From: an uncultured Litorilinea sp.
GTDB taxonomy: Bacteria > Chloroflexota > Anaerolineae > Caldilineales > Caldilineaceae
NCBI GenBank assembly: GCA_946885925.1
Contig: CAMPHP010000011.1
Span: forward strand, 1 to 13,746
Length of the DNA: 13,746 nt
Direction of reading: 5' to 3'
The position numbers and the translations under genes are program-made. The notes under the pieces were generated by a model. The model made no database searches. It saw only the letters and a list, made by a program, of their open reading frames with translations, and was not told where the DNA came from. Of the stretch, positions 1 through 8,195 are shown one piece after another (position 1 is the first letter of the stretch; each line of letters starts with the position of its first letter).

Positions 1-1289
1 ATAGCCTGGTACTTCGTCCACGGCAGTTCTAGTGCCGGGCTGTTGGGTGTCAAATCATCAATGAGCGTGTCAAAGAGAAAATGGTGTTCAACGAGAAAGC
101 GGAACCAGCCGCGAAACTCCGCTACGTTGGCCTGTGGCCCGTTGATCAGCGCCACATTCGCCTGGGAGGTACGCTGTGTATAGGAATCTTCGTTGGCCGC
201 GTGATAGTGAAAAATCTCCTTGATCGGTGCGTAGCCAGAGCGATCCTCATGGTTGTCCAGTCGCCCGATCAGGTAATAGTCCAGCGCACCACCATTCGCC
301 AATCCCTGTGCCAGCCGCAAGCTCTGCTGGTGGGGCGAGACGGCAACGTGGCGATAGGGGAAGTCAATGAAGTCTACCGTGGTGTTGCTCGAAATCATGC
401 GCGGGTAGCTGCTGGTCGCCCATTTGGTATTGTCCGAGCCGCTATACTGCCAGTGGGGCAGCGGGCGGTCAATGGCGGTATTCGATTCCTGGCGGATAAA
501 GCCTTCGCCAAACTCGCGGTGGTTGGCAATGATGACATCGGGCCAACGGCTGTGGATGAAATTGTAGACCTTGTCGTGGTGAGCGCTCAGGGTAGCTTGC
601 TTGAAGCGCACATACTTGCGAAAGAGTGGGTCATCCATATCTTCCTGGGTGGGCAGGGGCAGGCCAAACATGGCATCAAAGCCGCGGCGGCAATTCTCAC
701 ACTGGCAGGGACCATAGTAATTGCCGCTATAATCGCGCGTCTGGTAGCCGCCCATGTTAAAAAAGATACCGTCAAAATCAAGCTTGTTTAGACATTCTTC
801 AATGATCTGCAAGGCGTACTGTTGTTGATAGTCACCGTTGAGACAGACGGCTATATCGCCGTTATAGTCAATAATCTCGCCCGCAGCGCTGATAGTTGCC
901 CACTCTGGATACATCTCATAGATGGGACGGCGCACCTTCGAAAAGTCGGTGCGTGCCACCACGCGGATGCCAGCCTGATGACAGGCGTCAATGATGTCAG
1001 CTAGACTATCGCCGGTAAGATAGGGACTTTGGAAGTGGAAGGGGAGATCGGTGGGATAGCTGGCAATAATACCCGCTGCGTTGATCATGAGGAGAGTGGC
1101 CTTAAACGCCTGCAAATCCGCCACAACCTGCTCGGCGCAAATATCCGCCATGTCGATTTCACGCAAATTGGTCTGGATCTCTCGCCAAGGATAGTCATTC
1201 CACCACTGGGCCATAATCGCTTGCTCCTTCTTTGTCAGGCGAAACGGGTTCTCGCCTATTTGTTTTATTGTTCTATCCCAGACATTCAT
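1..1289 (-). CDS. Putative glycoside hydrolase, GHL6-like (3' end beyond the window)
   Basis: The minus strand is open from an ATG at 1289 to the left edge, giving 429 codons without a stop; the C-terminus lies outside the window. The translation resembles the hypothetical glycosyl hydrolase 6 family, a TIM-barrel group related to alpha-amylase and fucosidase clans. Features seen: an N-terminal WWNDYPWREIQTNLREID stretch (29-46), ARTDFSKVRRPIYEMYPEW (112-130), an FDGIFFNMGGYQTRDYSGNY strand and loop (172-191) and a Cys cluster CQCENC (195-200). From about residue 375, VALINGP and EFRGWFRFL resemble the start of a beta-galactosidase trimerisation-type domain, as in GH42-like multidomain enzymes. 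No signal peptide is visible, so a cytoplasmic location is likely. The substrate cannot be inferred. The gene follows the peptidase gene on the same strand after 145 bp and could be cotranscribed. The Shine-Dalgarno is weak (AAGG close to the ATG), so the start is uncertain. Confidence 0.85.
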   Translation of the reverse strand, partial: MNVWDRTIKQIGENPFRLTKKEQAIMAQWWNDYPWREIQTNLREIDMADICAEQVVADLQAFKATLLMINAAGIIASYPTDLPFHFQSPYLTGDSLADIIDACHQAGIRVVARTDFSKVRRPIYEMYPEWATISAAGEIIDYNGDIAVCLNGDYQQQYALQIIEECLNKLDFDGIFFNMGGYQTRDYSGNYYGPCQCENCRRGFDAMFGLPLPTQEDMDDPLFRKYVRFKQATLSAHHDKVYNFIHSRWPDVIIANHREFGEGFIRQESNTAIDRPLPHWQYSGSDNTKWATSSYPRMISSNTTVDFIDFPYRHVAVSPHQQSLRLAQGLANGGALDYYLIGRLDNHEDRSGYAPIKEIFHYHAANEDSYTQRTSQANVALINGPQANVAEFRGWFRFLVEHHFLFDTLIDDLTPNSPALELPWTKYQA

Positions 1290-1434
1290 GCACCTTGAGC
1301 ACGCGCACGATTCCCTGGGTGATGCCAAATTGTAGGTGGGACCATAACGCGGGTGGGCAGGTCAGCACTTGTCACTGAATGGCGTAGTCAGGCGTAGTAG
1401 GCTACATGTTATGTATAGGAAAGGCAGAGCAAAC

Positions 1435-3021
1435 CTACAGCATGTCCGGGGCTTCCTCCTCGTCCCCATCGAATTGCTCTGTCGCATCAGGTGTCGGCGT
1501 CGGTGGGACAAACTCCTCACCCACCCAATCGTCAAACAACATCTCCAACTCTGGCAACTGCAACGCATCCAACGACTTTCTCCACGCCGTCGTATCAACA
1601 ATTTGATAGCGATGATTCGCTAGATAGTCGCGTACAAAGCGCTGGAAGCGGCGGTCGCCCAACACCTCGCGCATTCTGTCGTAAAAGAGCGCACCCTTGC
1701 CATAGATAACCGTCTCATACTGCTGCCCATTCTCAAAGCTATCTACCGGGCGGTTGAGCGACTCATCCTCGTTTGTTGACGCCAACATATCAAGCGGCGT
1801 TTGCCAGCGCTGCCGCTCCAAGAGCGAGGCATCTTGCGGGCCGTGGAGCCTCTCATAGTAGAGCTTCACCGAATATTCCGCCAGTGCCTCATCCACCCAA
1901 GGCATATTGACTGGATCGTTATGGACAAGCTGGTACCACCATTGATGGGCCACCTCATGGGCTACTAAAATTTCCATCGTATTCTGGAAGCGTGTGTATA
2001 GCTCGACACCCAACAGATTGACCTGGGGATACTCCATGCCGCGATAGGTCAATGGAGCCACTGCCACGCTCATCTCGCGCCCTGGATAGCCGCCAAAATA
2101 GTCCGAGTAAATCCGCAACGAACTGGCTGCATAGTTGAGAGCAGCCCGCCCTGCTGCCTCTTGTCCTGGCAGCCAATAGCTTGTAATGCGTGTGCCATAG
2201 GCTTCGGTGCTGGCAGAGCTAAACGCAGGACTCATGTGCAGGATAAACTCGCGCACAGGGCCAGTAACCCAAACATAACGAGTTTGCCCATTCTCGTTGG
2301 CCGTAGCCTCCACCAACGACCCTGATACAACTGGCACTTGCTCGCTGGCGATTGTGGCAGTAACCACAAAGAGCGAACTCACATTAAAAGCTGCATCGCC
2401 ACGCGCCGTACCCATATCTTGCCACCAAGTACCCGACCCCAACGCCGGATCCGCTTGGTAGACCGCCAGCGATGGATAGAAGAGCGGCAGTGTCGTCATC
2501 TGTTGGCTGCGTCCAAACAACGCATAGATATTGCTATTGTCCGACCACTGCGGGATGGTTAGCCGGTAGTTGAAACGCACAGTGACTTGCTCATCTGGCG
2601 AGAGAGGTTGTGCCAAATCGACGCGCGCCGCACTATTCTGCGCCTGGTAGATAAAGGTAGTAGGTTGCCCATTCACGGCTACCCCCTGGATCGACATCTC
2701 ACCCCCATATTGGGGCAGCGCAGGATAGAGCCGGAAAATCAGATAACGCCATTTATCCGGGCTATAGTTGGTGACAACCACCTCGGCTATCCCTGTCAGC
2801 AGTTCACCCGTGGGCGTAATCGACACAGTCAGATAGTAGCGAGGAGCCTTCTCCATGCCCTCGAAATCAGATTGGAATTCTTCTTTGAGTGCGGGGCGGT
2901 ATGAGGCGTAAGGGTCAGCGCTGGCGTTGTCGTTGCGGCTGCATGCGCCTAATCCCAACAGTGCCGCCAACGCGACAATCGCCACACCAACCACAAGAGT
3001 AAGAGTTCGTATTGACTTCAC
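1435..3021 (-). CDS. M1-family zinc metallopeptidase, lipoprotein
   Basis: This is a predicted secreted, membrane-anchored aminopeptidase-like enzyme of 528 residues. Residues 1-27 form a lipoprotein signal: K and R near the start, a hydrophobic core, then the lipobox LGAC with Cys27 as the lipidation site. The zinc site is complete: HEVAH at 355-359 and Glu378 in WVDEALAEY, the exact HExxH-x18-E spacing of M1 peptidases. GMEYP (328-332) sits where M1 enzymes carry the GxMEN exopeptidase motif, and Tyr440 in VIYGKGALFYDRM matches the catalytic tyrosine. An N-terminal beta-sandwich-like region precedes the catalytic domain. The C-terminus (about 505-528) is an acidic Pro/Thr-rich tail with no predicted fold. 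At 528 residues it lacks the long C-terminal helical domain of aminopeptidase N. The start is GTG; GGTGA lies 3 nt upstream. The specific substrate is unknown. Confidence 0.95.
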   Translation of the reverse strand: MKSIRTLTLVVGVAIVALAALLGLGACSRNDNASADPYASYRPALKEEFQSDFEGMEKAPRYYLTVSITPTGELLTGIAEVVVTNYSPDKWRYLIFRLYPALPQYGGEMSIQGVAVNGQPTTFIYQAQNSAARVDLAQPLSPDEQVTVRFNYRLTIPQWSDNSNIYALFGRSQQMTTLPLFYPSLAVYQADPALGSGTWWQDMGTARGDAAFNVSSLFVVTATIASEQVPVVSGSLVEATANENGQTRYVWVTGPVREFILHMSPAFSSASTEAYGTRITSYWLPGQEAAGRAALNYAASSLRIYSDYFGGYPGREMSVAVAPLTYRGMEYPQVNLLGVELYTRFQNTMEILVAHEVAHQWWYQLVHNDPVNMPWVDEALAEYSVKLYYERLHGPQDASLLERQRWQTPLDMLASTNEDESLNRPVDSFENGQQYETVIYGKGALFYDRMREVLGDRRFQRFVRDYLANHRYQIVDTTAWRKSLDALQLPELEMLFDDWVGEEFVPPTPTPDATEQFDGDEEEAPDML

Positions 3022-3406
3022 ATTTCACCGAAATATGCTACACTAATGCACGCGAATCATTACATCAATTATCATACCGATCATCATATCAATCACGACA
3101 TCTAAAGATGCGGTAGAAGATGGCTTGCGTGCGTGTTTAGATGAGTTGTTGCGAGTTGTTGTATAGGCGACTGTGCGGTAACGCTCGGTGGTTCGCCACA
3201 ATGGCAAGATAAATTAAAAATTCGAGGGAAGCAAGGAGAAGAAGGTAAGTTTTCCACTTCCACTATCAGAATTCCCGTGCTATTCTCAGATGACTTTTAA
3301 CATGCCTGCACTGTTGCTCTGGGTCATGATCTGGTTTAATGAAACTAGCTTGATGACAATGATAGCAGGCAGCGCCATTATAGCATATGGAGAGTGAGAG
3401 CAGAGG
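3022..3406. other. Divergent intergenic region between the peptidase and the trio
   Basis: These 385 bp separate the minus-strand peptidase from the plus-strand phosphatase-like gene and should hold the promoters of both. I see no convincing gene. Visible content: an ATCA/ATCAT-rich stretch (about 3056-3103), a 10-bp period tandem repeat (3143-3161), a short hairpin GTGG-TTCG-CCAC (3188-3199), and an AT-rich tract around 3380 (ATTATAGCATAT) about 20 bp upstream of the phosphatase start. TTGATG at 3350-3355 could be a -35 for that tract, but the spacing to any -10-like hexamer (20 bp or more) is too long for a normal sigma-70 promoter, so I do not call one. A short minus-strand frame reaching into the region from inside the phosphatase gene looks spurious. 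Confidence 0.5.
3143..3161. repeat. Short tandem repeat, 10-bp period
   Basis: GAGTTGTTGC is followed at once by GAGTTGTTG, so two copies sit side by side on one helical turn in the divergent intergenic region. Such phasing fits a regulator half-site pair, but two copies of a low-complexity word can arise by chance. Confidence 0.4.
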
Positions 3407-4096
3407 ATGACGGTTTCGACAACCTATCTCTTGTTGATTCGCCACGGCGAGAATGACTGGGTAGGTACTAATCGGCTGGCCGGGCGCACAAACGGCGTCC
3501 ATCTCAATGACAAAGGGCGAGACCAGAGTGCATGGCTCGCTGAGCAATTAGCAAAACAACCTATCAGTGCAATTTATTCCAGCCCGTTGGAACGCTGTCT
3601 TCAAACCGCCGAACCTGTTGCGGCTGCGCTGGGGCATCAGGTGATTGCAGAACCCGATGTTGTAGAGGTTGATTACGGTGAATGGCAAGGAGGTGATCTG
3701 CGGGAATTGTCCAAAAAACCTGAATGGCACTCCGTACAACATTTCCCAAGTGGGTTTAGATTTCCCGGTGGTGAAACCCTGCATCAAGTCCAAAGCCGCG
3801 CGGTGTGGGCTGTCGAGCGCATCGTGCAAGCCCATCCCAACCAACTGGTGGCAATTTTTAGCCACGGCGATGTAATCCGCACGACGCTGGCCCATTATAT
3901 GGGGACGCCGCTCGATCTCTTTCAGCGCATTATCATTAACACAGCTTCCATTAGCGCATTGGCCTTTCACAATGGACGACCGATGGTGCTTTTTACCAAT
4001 TATATGGCGGAATTGCCCAAGTTTGAATGGAAGCAGGAAGAGCCTCCTGCAGAGGAGACGCAAGAGGCTGAACAAAATGTTGAGCACTCTACCTAG
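3407..4096 (+). CDS. Histidine phosphatase-superfamily protein, MSMEG_4193-type probable phosphomutase
   Basis: This 229-residue protein belongs to the phosphoglycerate mutase/histidine phosphatase superfamily, which works through a phosphohistidine. The signature IRHGE is at 11-15 (His13 is the nucleophile), with Arg63 in SSPLERC, an acidic residue in DYGEWQGG (Glu92) and the second catalytic histidine in FSHGD (His153). [17 protein letters not shown] right after the RHG motif is characteristic of the MSMEG_4193 subgroup (TIGR03848), which is defined by its occurrence in a three-gene set; the next two genes are exactly the other two members. Residues about 207-229 form a Glu-rich tail that is probably disordered. 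An in-frame TGA lies 12 bp upstream, so translation must begin at this ATG or later; AGAGG directly abuts the ATG. Whether it is a phosphatase or a mutase, and on what substrate, is unknown; the subgroup has been proposed to be a phosphomutase from its context. Confidence 0.93.
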   Translation: MTVSTTYLLLIRHGENDWVGTNRLAGRTNGVHLNDKGRDQSAWLAEQLAKQPISAIYSSPLERCLQTAEPVAAALGHQVIAEPDVVEVDYGEWQGGDLRELSKKPEWHSVQHFPSGFRFPGGETLHQVQSRAVWAVERIVQAHPNQLVAIFSHGDVIRTTLAHYMGTPLDLFQRIIINTASISALAFHNGRPMVLFTNYMAELPKFEWKQEEPPAEETQEAEQNVEHST

Positions 4097-4120
4097 GGCT
4101 ATGGGACGATAACTGTCAAG

Positions 4121-4690
4121 ATGAGAAAAGACGAGCCTATGGCTAACTTTACCTATGATCTAAATCCTGTCCAACATATTATTGCCGACGCCACGGGTGA
4201 ACCAGGCAAACGCACCTTCTTCCTCCAGGCCCGCGCCGGCTCCCAGCTTATTTCCCTCGTTTTGGAAAAGCAGGAAGTTGCCAACCTCGCCATCAGCATT
4301 TTGCAGATGTTAGAGGAACTGGCTGAAAGAAATCCCGACCTCCCCCCTGTAACTAGCAAGAAAAAGGCGCTTTTTGCCGAATCACCGGTAGAACCTTTTT
4401 TCCGTGTGGGCCAGCTTATGGTGGGCTATGACGAGGAAGAGGACAAAATTTGGCTGATTGCCAAAGCGCTAATCATCAACGAAAGTGGCTCGATTGTTGA
4501 CCCGGACGATGACGATGTTCCTGCGGTGCGCTTTGTCGCCACGCGCGATCAAATGCGCGCACTCAGTGACCACGCTTTGGAGGTAATTTCCAAAGGACGC
4601 CCTACTTGCCCGCTCTGTGGGCGACCCATCGACCGCGAGGGCCATTTCTGCCCGCGCTCGGATGGCGAAGCAATGCCCATTATCTTCTAA
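4121..4690 (+). CDS. DUF3090 family protein with C-terminal Cys/His (zinc-type) motif
   Basis: This is the second member of the conserved trio (TIGR03847/DUF3090), with no known biochemical function. The sequence matches the family: an N-terminal [20 protein letters not shown], then [11 protein letters not shown] (30-40), and [10 protein letters not shown] (48-57), followed by a helix. The C-terminus holds [20 protein letters not shown] (163-182), a C-x2-C-x8-H-x-C arrangement that probably binds one zinc ion. An acidic run lies at 127-132. No signal peptide or membrane segment is seen, so it should be cytosolic. The frame opens at 4121, but a second in-frame ATG at 4139 gives MANFTYDLN, which fits the usual family N-terminus better; neither has a strong Shine-Dalgarno, and I favour 4139. 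It starts 24 bp (or 42 bp) after the phosphatase-like gene and very likely shares its transcript. Confidence 0.9.
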   Translation: MRKDEPMANFTYDLNPVQHIIADATGEPGKRTFFLQARAGSQLISLVLEKQEVANLAISILQMLEELAERNPDLPPVTSKKKALFAESPVEPFFRVGQLMVGYDEEEDKIWLIAKALIINESGSIVDPDDDDVPAVRFVATRDQMRALSDHALEVISKGRPTCPLCGRPIDREGHFCPRSDGEAMPIIF

Positions 4691-4750
4691 ACAAAATTTC
4701 CGTTGGCATCAAAGCCATCCTTGTGAGGTTTATCTAAGCTAGATTTATCT

Positions 4751-5530
4751 ATGTCAGATCTATCAGTACCGCCTTCATCAACCGACGACGATCTGCCGAT
4801 CCAAGTGACCGAAGCTGAGGTATTGGCTGTATTGAGTTGCGGTGAATTGGTCGAACAGGGGCTATTGCCCTATAGCTCCAACCATAGCTTCGTGGTCACA
4901 GTTTCACACGAGGAATTGACTCTACCGGCTGTCTATAAACCCCGGCGCGGGGAAAGCCCCCTCTGGGATTTTGAGTGGGGGACCCTCTGCCAGCGTGAGA
5001 CCGCCGCCTATCTCATCAGCGCAACCTTGGGATGGGACTTGGTACCGCCGACCGTACTGCGCGACGGCAGCCACGGTGTGGGCAGCGTCCAACTCTATAT
5101 TCCCAACAACGATAACCAGCACTACTTCTCTGTGCAGGAAGATGCGCGTTTTGTCACCCCCTTGCGCCAGCTTGCACTCTTCGATTTTGTGGTCAACAAT
5201 GCCGACCGCAAGAGCGGTCACTGTCTTATCGGTGAAGACCATCGGCTATGGGCAATTGACCACGGGATCTGCTTCCACACCGAATACAAACTTCGCACAG
5301 TCGTTTGGGAATTTAGCGACTCGCCCATTGACGCCACGTTACTGGATGACTTGAAAAAGCTATCCTCACTCCTGAGCGACAAAAAGAGCGAATTGGCCCA
5401 AACCATCTGCCAACTGCTCACGCCAGCCGAACGTGCAGCCATGCTCTCGCGCATCCAGACGCTGTTGCGGAAGCAAACCTTTCCTGCACCACAAGCGCAT
5501 CGCCGCAATTATCCGTGGCCCCCGATTTGA
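4751..5530 (+). CDS. SCO1664-family PI3/4-kinase-like protein
   Basis: This is the third trio member (TIGR03843, SCO1664 family), distantly related to phosphatidylinositol 3/4-kinases and HipA-like folds. Kinase-like landmarks, in order: [14 protein letters not shown] with a candidate ATP-binding Lys63; [11 protein letters not shown] with Glu83 as its likely partner; a catalytic-loop-like segment [14 protein letters not shown] (144-157) with Asn150, Asp152, Arg153 and His157; and a metal-binding-like AIDHG (168-172, Asp170) in the place of the DFG motif. The set appears intact, so ATP binding and phosphotransfer are plausible, though the substrate is unknown. The C-terminal third (about 195-242) is mainly helical. 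At 259 residues it has family-like length. It follows the DUF3090 gene by 60 bp on the same strand. The Shine-Dalgarno is weak (GTGAGG is more than 20 nt upstream), so a slightly different start is possible. Confidence 0.9.
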   Translation: MSDLSVPPSSTDDDLPIQVTEAEVLAVLSCGELVEQGLLPYSSNHSFVVTVSHEELTLPAVYKPRRGESPLWDFEWGTLCQRETAAYLISATLGWDLVPPTVLRDGSHGVGSVQLYIPNNDNQHYFSVQEDARFVTPLRQLALFDFVVNNADRKSGHCLIGEDHRLWAIDHGICFHTEYKLRTVVWEFSDSPIDATLLDDLKKLSSLLSDKKSELAQTICQLLTPAERAAMLSRIQTLLRKQTFPAPQAHRRNYPWPPI

Positions 5531-5642
5531 CATGTTGCAACACACAAGCCACGCGGTTCTTCGTCCGTCTCTATTTGTCCTGTTTACCCGCTCTCTCGCT
5601 CGTAATAGCGATGTGTCCCCGACTTTGACCAATTGCCCTCGT

Positions 5643-5649
5643 AAGGAGG
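5643..5649 (+). promoter_or_regulatory. Strong Shine-Dalgarno fixing a GTG start
   Basis: AAGGAGG stands 4 nt before the GTG at 5654, which starts a protein with the canonical N-terminus [14 protein letters not shown]. The match to the anti-Shine-Dalgarno is the best in the window and supports GTG over the ATG five codons later. Confidence 0.75.
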
Positions 5650-5653
5650 CGTT

Positions 5654-8182
5654 GTGAAAGCAGTTGTCATGGCAGGCGGCGAAGGTTCACGACTTCGTCC
5701 GCTCACCATAGGTCGCCCAAAGCCCCTTGTGCCTGTTGTCAACAAATCGGTGATGGGCCATGTGATAGACCTTCTTAAAAGCCACGGATTTACCGAGATC
5801 ATTGTAACCGTGCGCTATATGGCGGCGGCGCTCCAAGACTACTTCGAAGATGGTCGTAGCTTCGGCGTGCAGATCACCTATGCCGTGGAGGAGTCACCGC
5901 TGGGTACGGCGGGCAGCGTCAAAAACTCCGCACCCTATTTGGATGACACCTTCCTCGTCATCAGCGGCGACGCCATCACTGACATTGACCTCACTCGCCT
6001 GGTGCAAGCTCACAAGGAGATGGGTGCCCAGGCGAGCATTGCGCTCTCCCGCGTGCCCAATCCGTTGGAATTTGGCGTGATCATCACCGATGAGCATGGG
6101 CAGATTACACAGTTTCTAGAGAAGCCCAGTTGGAGTGAGATTATCTCAGATACGGTGAACACAGGCATCTACGTCCTAGAGCCGGAAGTGCTGGATCAGA
6201 TCCCACCTGATACCAACTATGACTTTTCCACCGACCTCTTTCCACGCATGTTGGAGGAGGGCATGTCTCTTTATGGTCATATAACCGACGACTACTGGTG
6301 CGATGTGGGCAGTATCGATGAGTATCGTCGTGCCAACGCCGACATGTTGTATGGCCGCGTCAAGCTGGCAGAACCCATTGGCAAGCATATTGGCGGTGGC
6401 ATCTGGGTGGGTGACGATGTGGAGATTGCCCCCAGTGCCCAACTCTATGGCCCGATCTACTTGGGTACAGGCGTTAAGATCAAAGGGGATGTTACGATCT
6501 ATGGCCCTTGCGTGATCCGTGATTACACCATTATTGACGCCTATACACGTGTCGAGCGCAGCGTCCTCTGGCGCAACAATTATGTGGGTGAAAATTGTGA
6601 ATTGCGCGGCACCATCATCACCCGCCAATGTAGCATCAAATCCAAGGCTGTCATCTTTGAAGACTCAGTCATCGGTGACCAGTGCATCTTGGGTGCAGGC
6701 TGTATCATCCACGCTGGCGTCAAGCTCTGGCCGCGCAAGGAAATTGAAGCAGGAGCCACGGTCAAGGACAGCATTATCTGGGGCAATCAGGGTCGCCGTG
6801 CCCTCTTTGGCCGTTTTGGTGTAACCGGCGTGGTCAATGTTGATCTGACACCTGAATTTGCCGCCAAACTTGGCACAGCCCTGGGAGCAACTTTACCCAT
6901 GGGTAGCTATGTAGCCCTGAACCGCGATATGCACCGTTCCTCACGCATGCTTAAACGTGCACTGATTAGTGGCCTTCCCGGCACGGGCATTAACGTTTGG
7001 GACTTGGGCACTGTCGCCACCCCCGTCCTTCGTTATTATGTTCGCACCCATGACGACGTTTCGGCAGGAATTCATGTCCGTCTAAGCCCCTTTGACCAAC
7101 GCGTGGTTGATATCCGCATTATCGATAGAAATGGGATGAACCAAAGCAAAAGCGCGGAGCGGGCTGTGGAACGTGCCTTCTTCCGCGAAGATTTCCGGCG
7201 CGCCTTCCTGGATGAAATCGGCGTGATCCAATATGCCACCCAGTCGGTTGAGTTGTATATCGGGGACTTTCTCAAACATGTCGATGTGGCAGCGATCCAA
7301 GCTGCGGGTTTTCGGATTGTGGTGGACTATTCACACGGTCTTGCCGCCGATGCTTTCGCTCAAATCCTCAATACGCTAGGGATAGAGGTTGTCCCCCTCA
7401 ATGCGCGCATGGATGAGACCAAGCTCGCCATGCTCCAATATGAGTTCCGCGCAAACCTGGAGCGTACTGCCAAGATTGTCAGTGTGCTGGATGCCGATTT
7501 GGGGATGCAATTGGATGTTGCGGGCGAGAAGCTCTTTCTTGTGGACGAAAAGGGAAAGATCCTCAACGACATTACTACCACCGCGCTTATGGTGGAATTG
7601 GCGTTACAACGTCACCCTGGCAGCACTGTGGTTGCTCCGATTACACTACCCAATTGCCTTGAGATCATCGCTGGTTGGCGCAACAGCCACATTACACGCA
7701 TCAGCAACAATCTACAAAGCATTATGGAAGCCAGCACCGAGCCAGGTGTCTTGTTGGGCGTGGATGGCAATGGTAGTTTTATCTTTCCCGCCTTCCAGCC
7801 TGTGGTAGATGGCATGATGGCTGCGGTCAAGTTGCTGGAATATCTGGCTTACTATCGCGCCGAGATTAGCCACACCCACACCGAAATCAGCGATATCGTC
7901 GCCTATCTGCCCAAGTTTTATTTGGCAGAGGCGCGTGCCTATTGCAATACGGGCAGCAAAGGGATAATTATGCGGCTGCTCAACGAGCAATATGGGCCGC
8001 GCAGTGACGAGCATGTGGAAGGCATTAAGATCACGTTGAGTCCTGAAGAATGGGTCCATATTACGCCCGATCCAGAATTGCCCTATTTCAGCATCATTGC
8101 TGAAGCGGCGAATGCTCAACGCGCCAGTGAGCTGGTAGAGGAGCACCGCATCTACATCGAACAACTCTTGCCCACATCCTAA
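5654..8182 (+). CDS. NDP-sugar pyrophosphorylase (mannose-1-phosphate guanylyltransferase-like) fused to a degenerate phosphomannomutase-like domain
   Basis: This 842-residue fusion has three parts. Residues 1 to about 230 are a sugar-1-phosphate nucleotidyltransferase, making an NDP-sugar and pyrophosphate: [11 protein letters not shown] (8-18), RPKPLVPV (21-28), LGTAGSVKN (83-91), [10 protein letters not shown] with metal-binding Asp106, and FLEKPSW. Residues about 245-375 are hexapeptide-repeat left-handed beta-helix. Residues about 386-842 align along their length with phosphomannomutase/phosphoglucomutase domains, from RFGVTG to the C-terminus. This third part looks catalytically dead: the SHNP loop reads SPFD (478-481), the metal loop DGDADR reads DVAGEK (621-626), the sugar loop GExSGH is VDGNGS (703-708), and the phosphate loop RPSGTEP is TPDPELP (804-810). 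Fusions of this design are known in Actinobacteria, Cyanobacteria and Chloroflexi, usually annotated as mannose-1-phosphate guanylyltransferase. The true sugar and nucleotide are not certain. It lies 123 bp after the kinase-like gene and 13 bp before tsaE. Confidence 0.94.
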   Translation: MKAVVMAGGEGSRLRPLTIGRPKPLVPVVNKSVMGHVIDLLKSHGFTEIIVTVRYMAAALQDYFEDGRSFGVQITYAVEESPLGTAGSVKNSAPYLDDTFLVISGDAITDIDLTRLVQAHKEMGAQASIALSRVPNPLEFGVIITDEHGQITQFLEKPSWSEIISDTVNTGIYVLEPEVLDQIPPDTNYDFSTDLFPRMLEEGMSLYGHITDDYWCDVGSIDEYRRANADMLYGRVKLAEPIGKHIGGGIWVGDDVEIAPSAQLYGPIYLGTGVKIKGDVTIYGPCVIRDYTIIDAYTRVERSVLWRNNYVGENCELRGTIITRQCSIKSKAVIFEDSVIGDQCILGAGCIIHAGVKLWPRKEIEAGATVKDSIIWGNQGRRALFGRFGVTGVVNVDLTPEFAAKLGTALGATLPMGSYVALNRDMHRSSRMLKRALISGLPGTGINVWDLGTVATPVLRYYVRTHDDVSAGIHVRLSPFDQRVVDIRIIDRNGMNQSKSAERAVERAFFREDFRRAFLDEIGVIQYATQSVELYIGDFLKHVDVAAIQAAGFRIVVDYSHGLAADAFAQILNTLGIEVVPLNARMDETKLAMLQYEFRANLERTAKIVSVLDADLGMQLDVAGEKLFLVDEKGKILNDITTTALMVELALQRHPGSTVVAPITLPNCLEIIAGWRNSHITRISNNLQSIMEASTEPGVLLGVDGNGSFIFPAFQPVVDGMMAAVKLLEYLAYYRAEISHTHTEISDIVAYLPKFYLAEARAYCNTGSKGIIMRLLNEQYGPRSDEHVEGIKITLSPEEWVHITPDPELPYFSIIAEAANAQRASELVEEHRIYIEQLLPTS

Positions 8183-8195
8183 TGGCTGCTATACC

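Noticed and set aside
81..1298. Plus-strand open frames of 236, 60 and 89 codons
   Set aside because: They lie antisense to a 429-codon minus-strand frame whose translation has clear GHL6-like motifs; the plus-strand translations show no recognisable domain.
3188..3199. GTGG-TTCG-CCAC hairpin as an RNA element
   Set aside because: The stem has 4 bp and lacks the C(UUCG)G closing pair that gives such loops special stability; nothing around it extends the structure.
3266..3547. Minus-strand frame of 93 codons reaching into the divergent intergenic region
   Set aside because: It begins inside the phosphatase-like gene and overlaps its RHG motif in antisense; no domain, no good Shine-Dalgarno.
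3548..4087. Minus-strand frame of 179 codons
   Set aside because: It is the antisense shadow of the histidine phosphatase-superfamily gene, whose catalytic motifs fix the plus strand as coding.
6176..6628. Minus-strand frame of 150 codons, and a similar one at 7712-8164
   Set aside because: Both are antisense to the continuous 842-codon pyrophosphorylase fusion and contain no recognisable motif.
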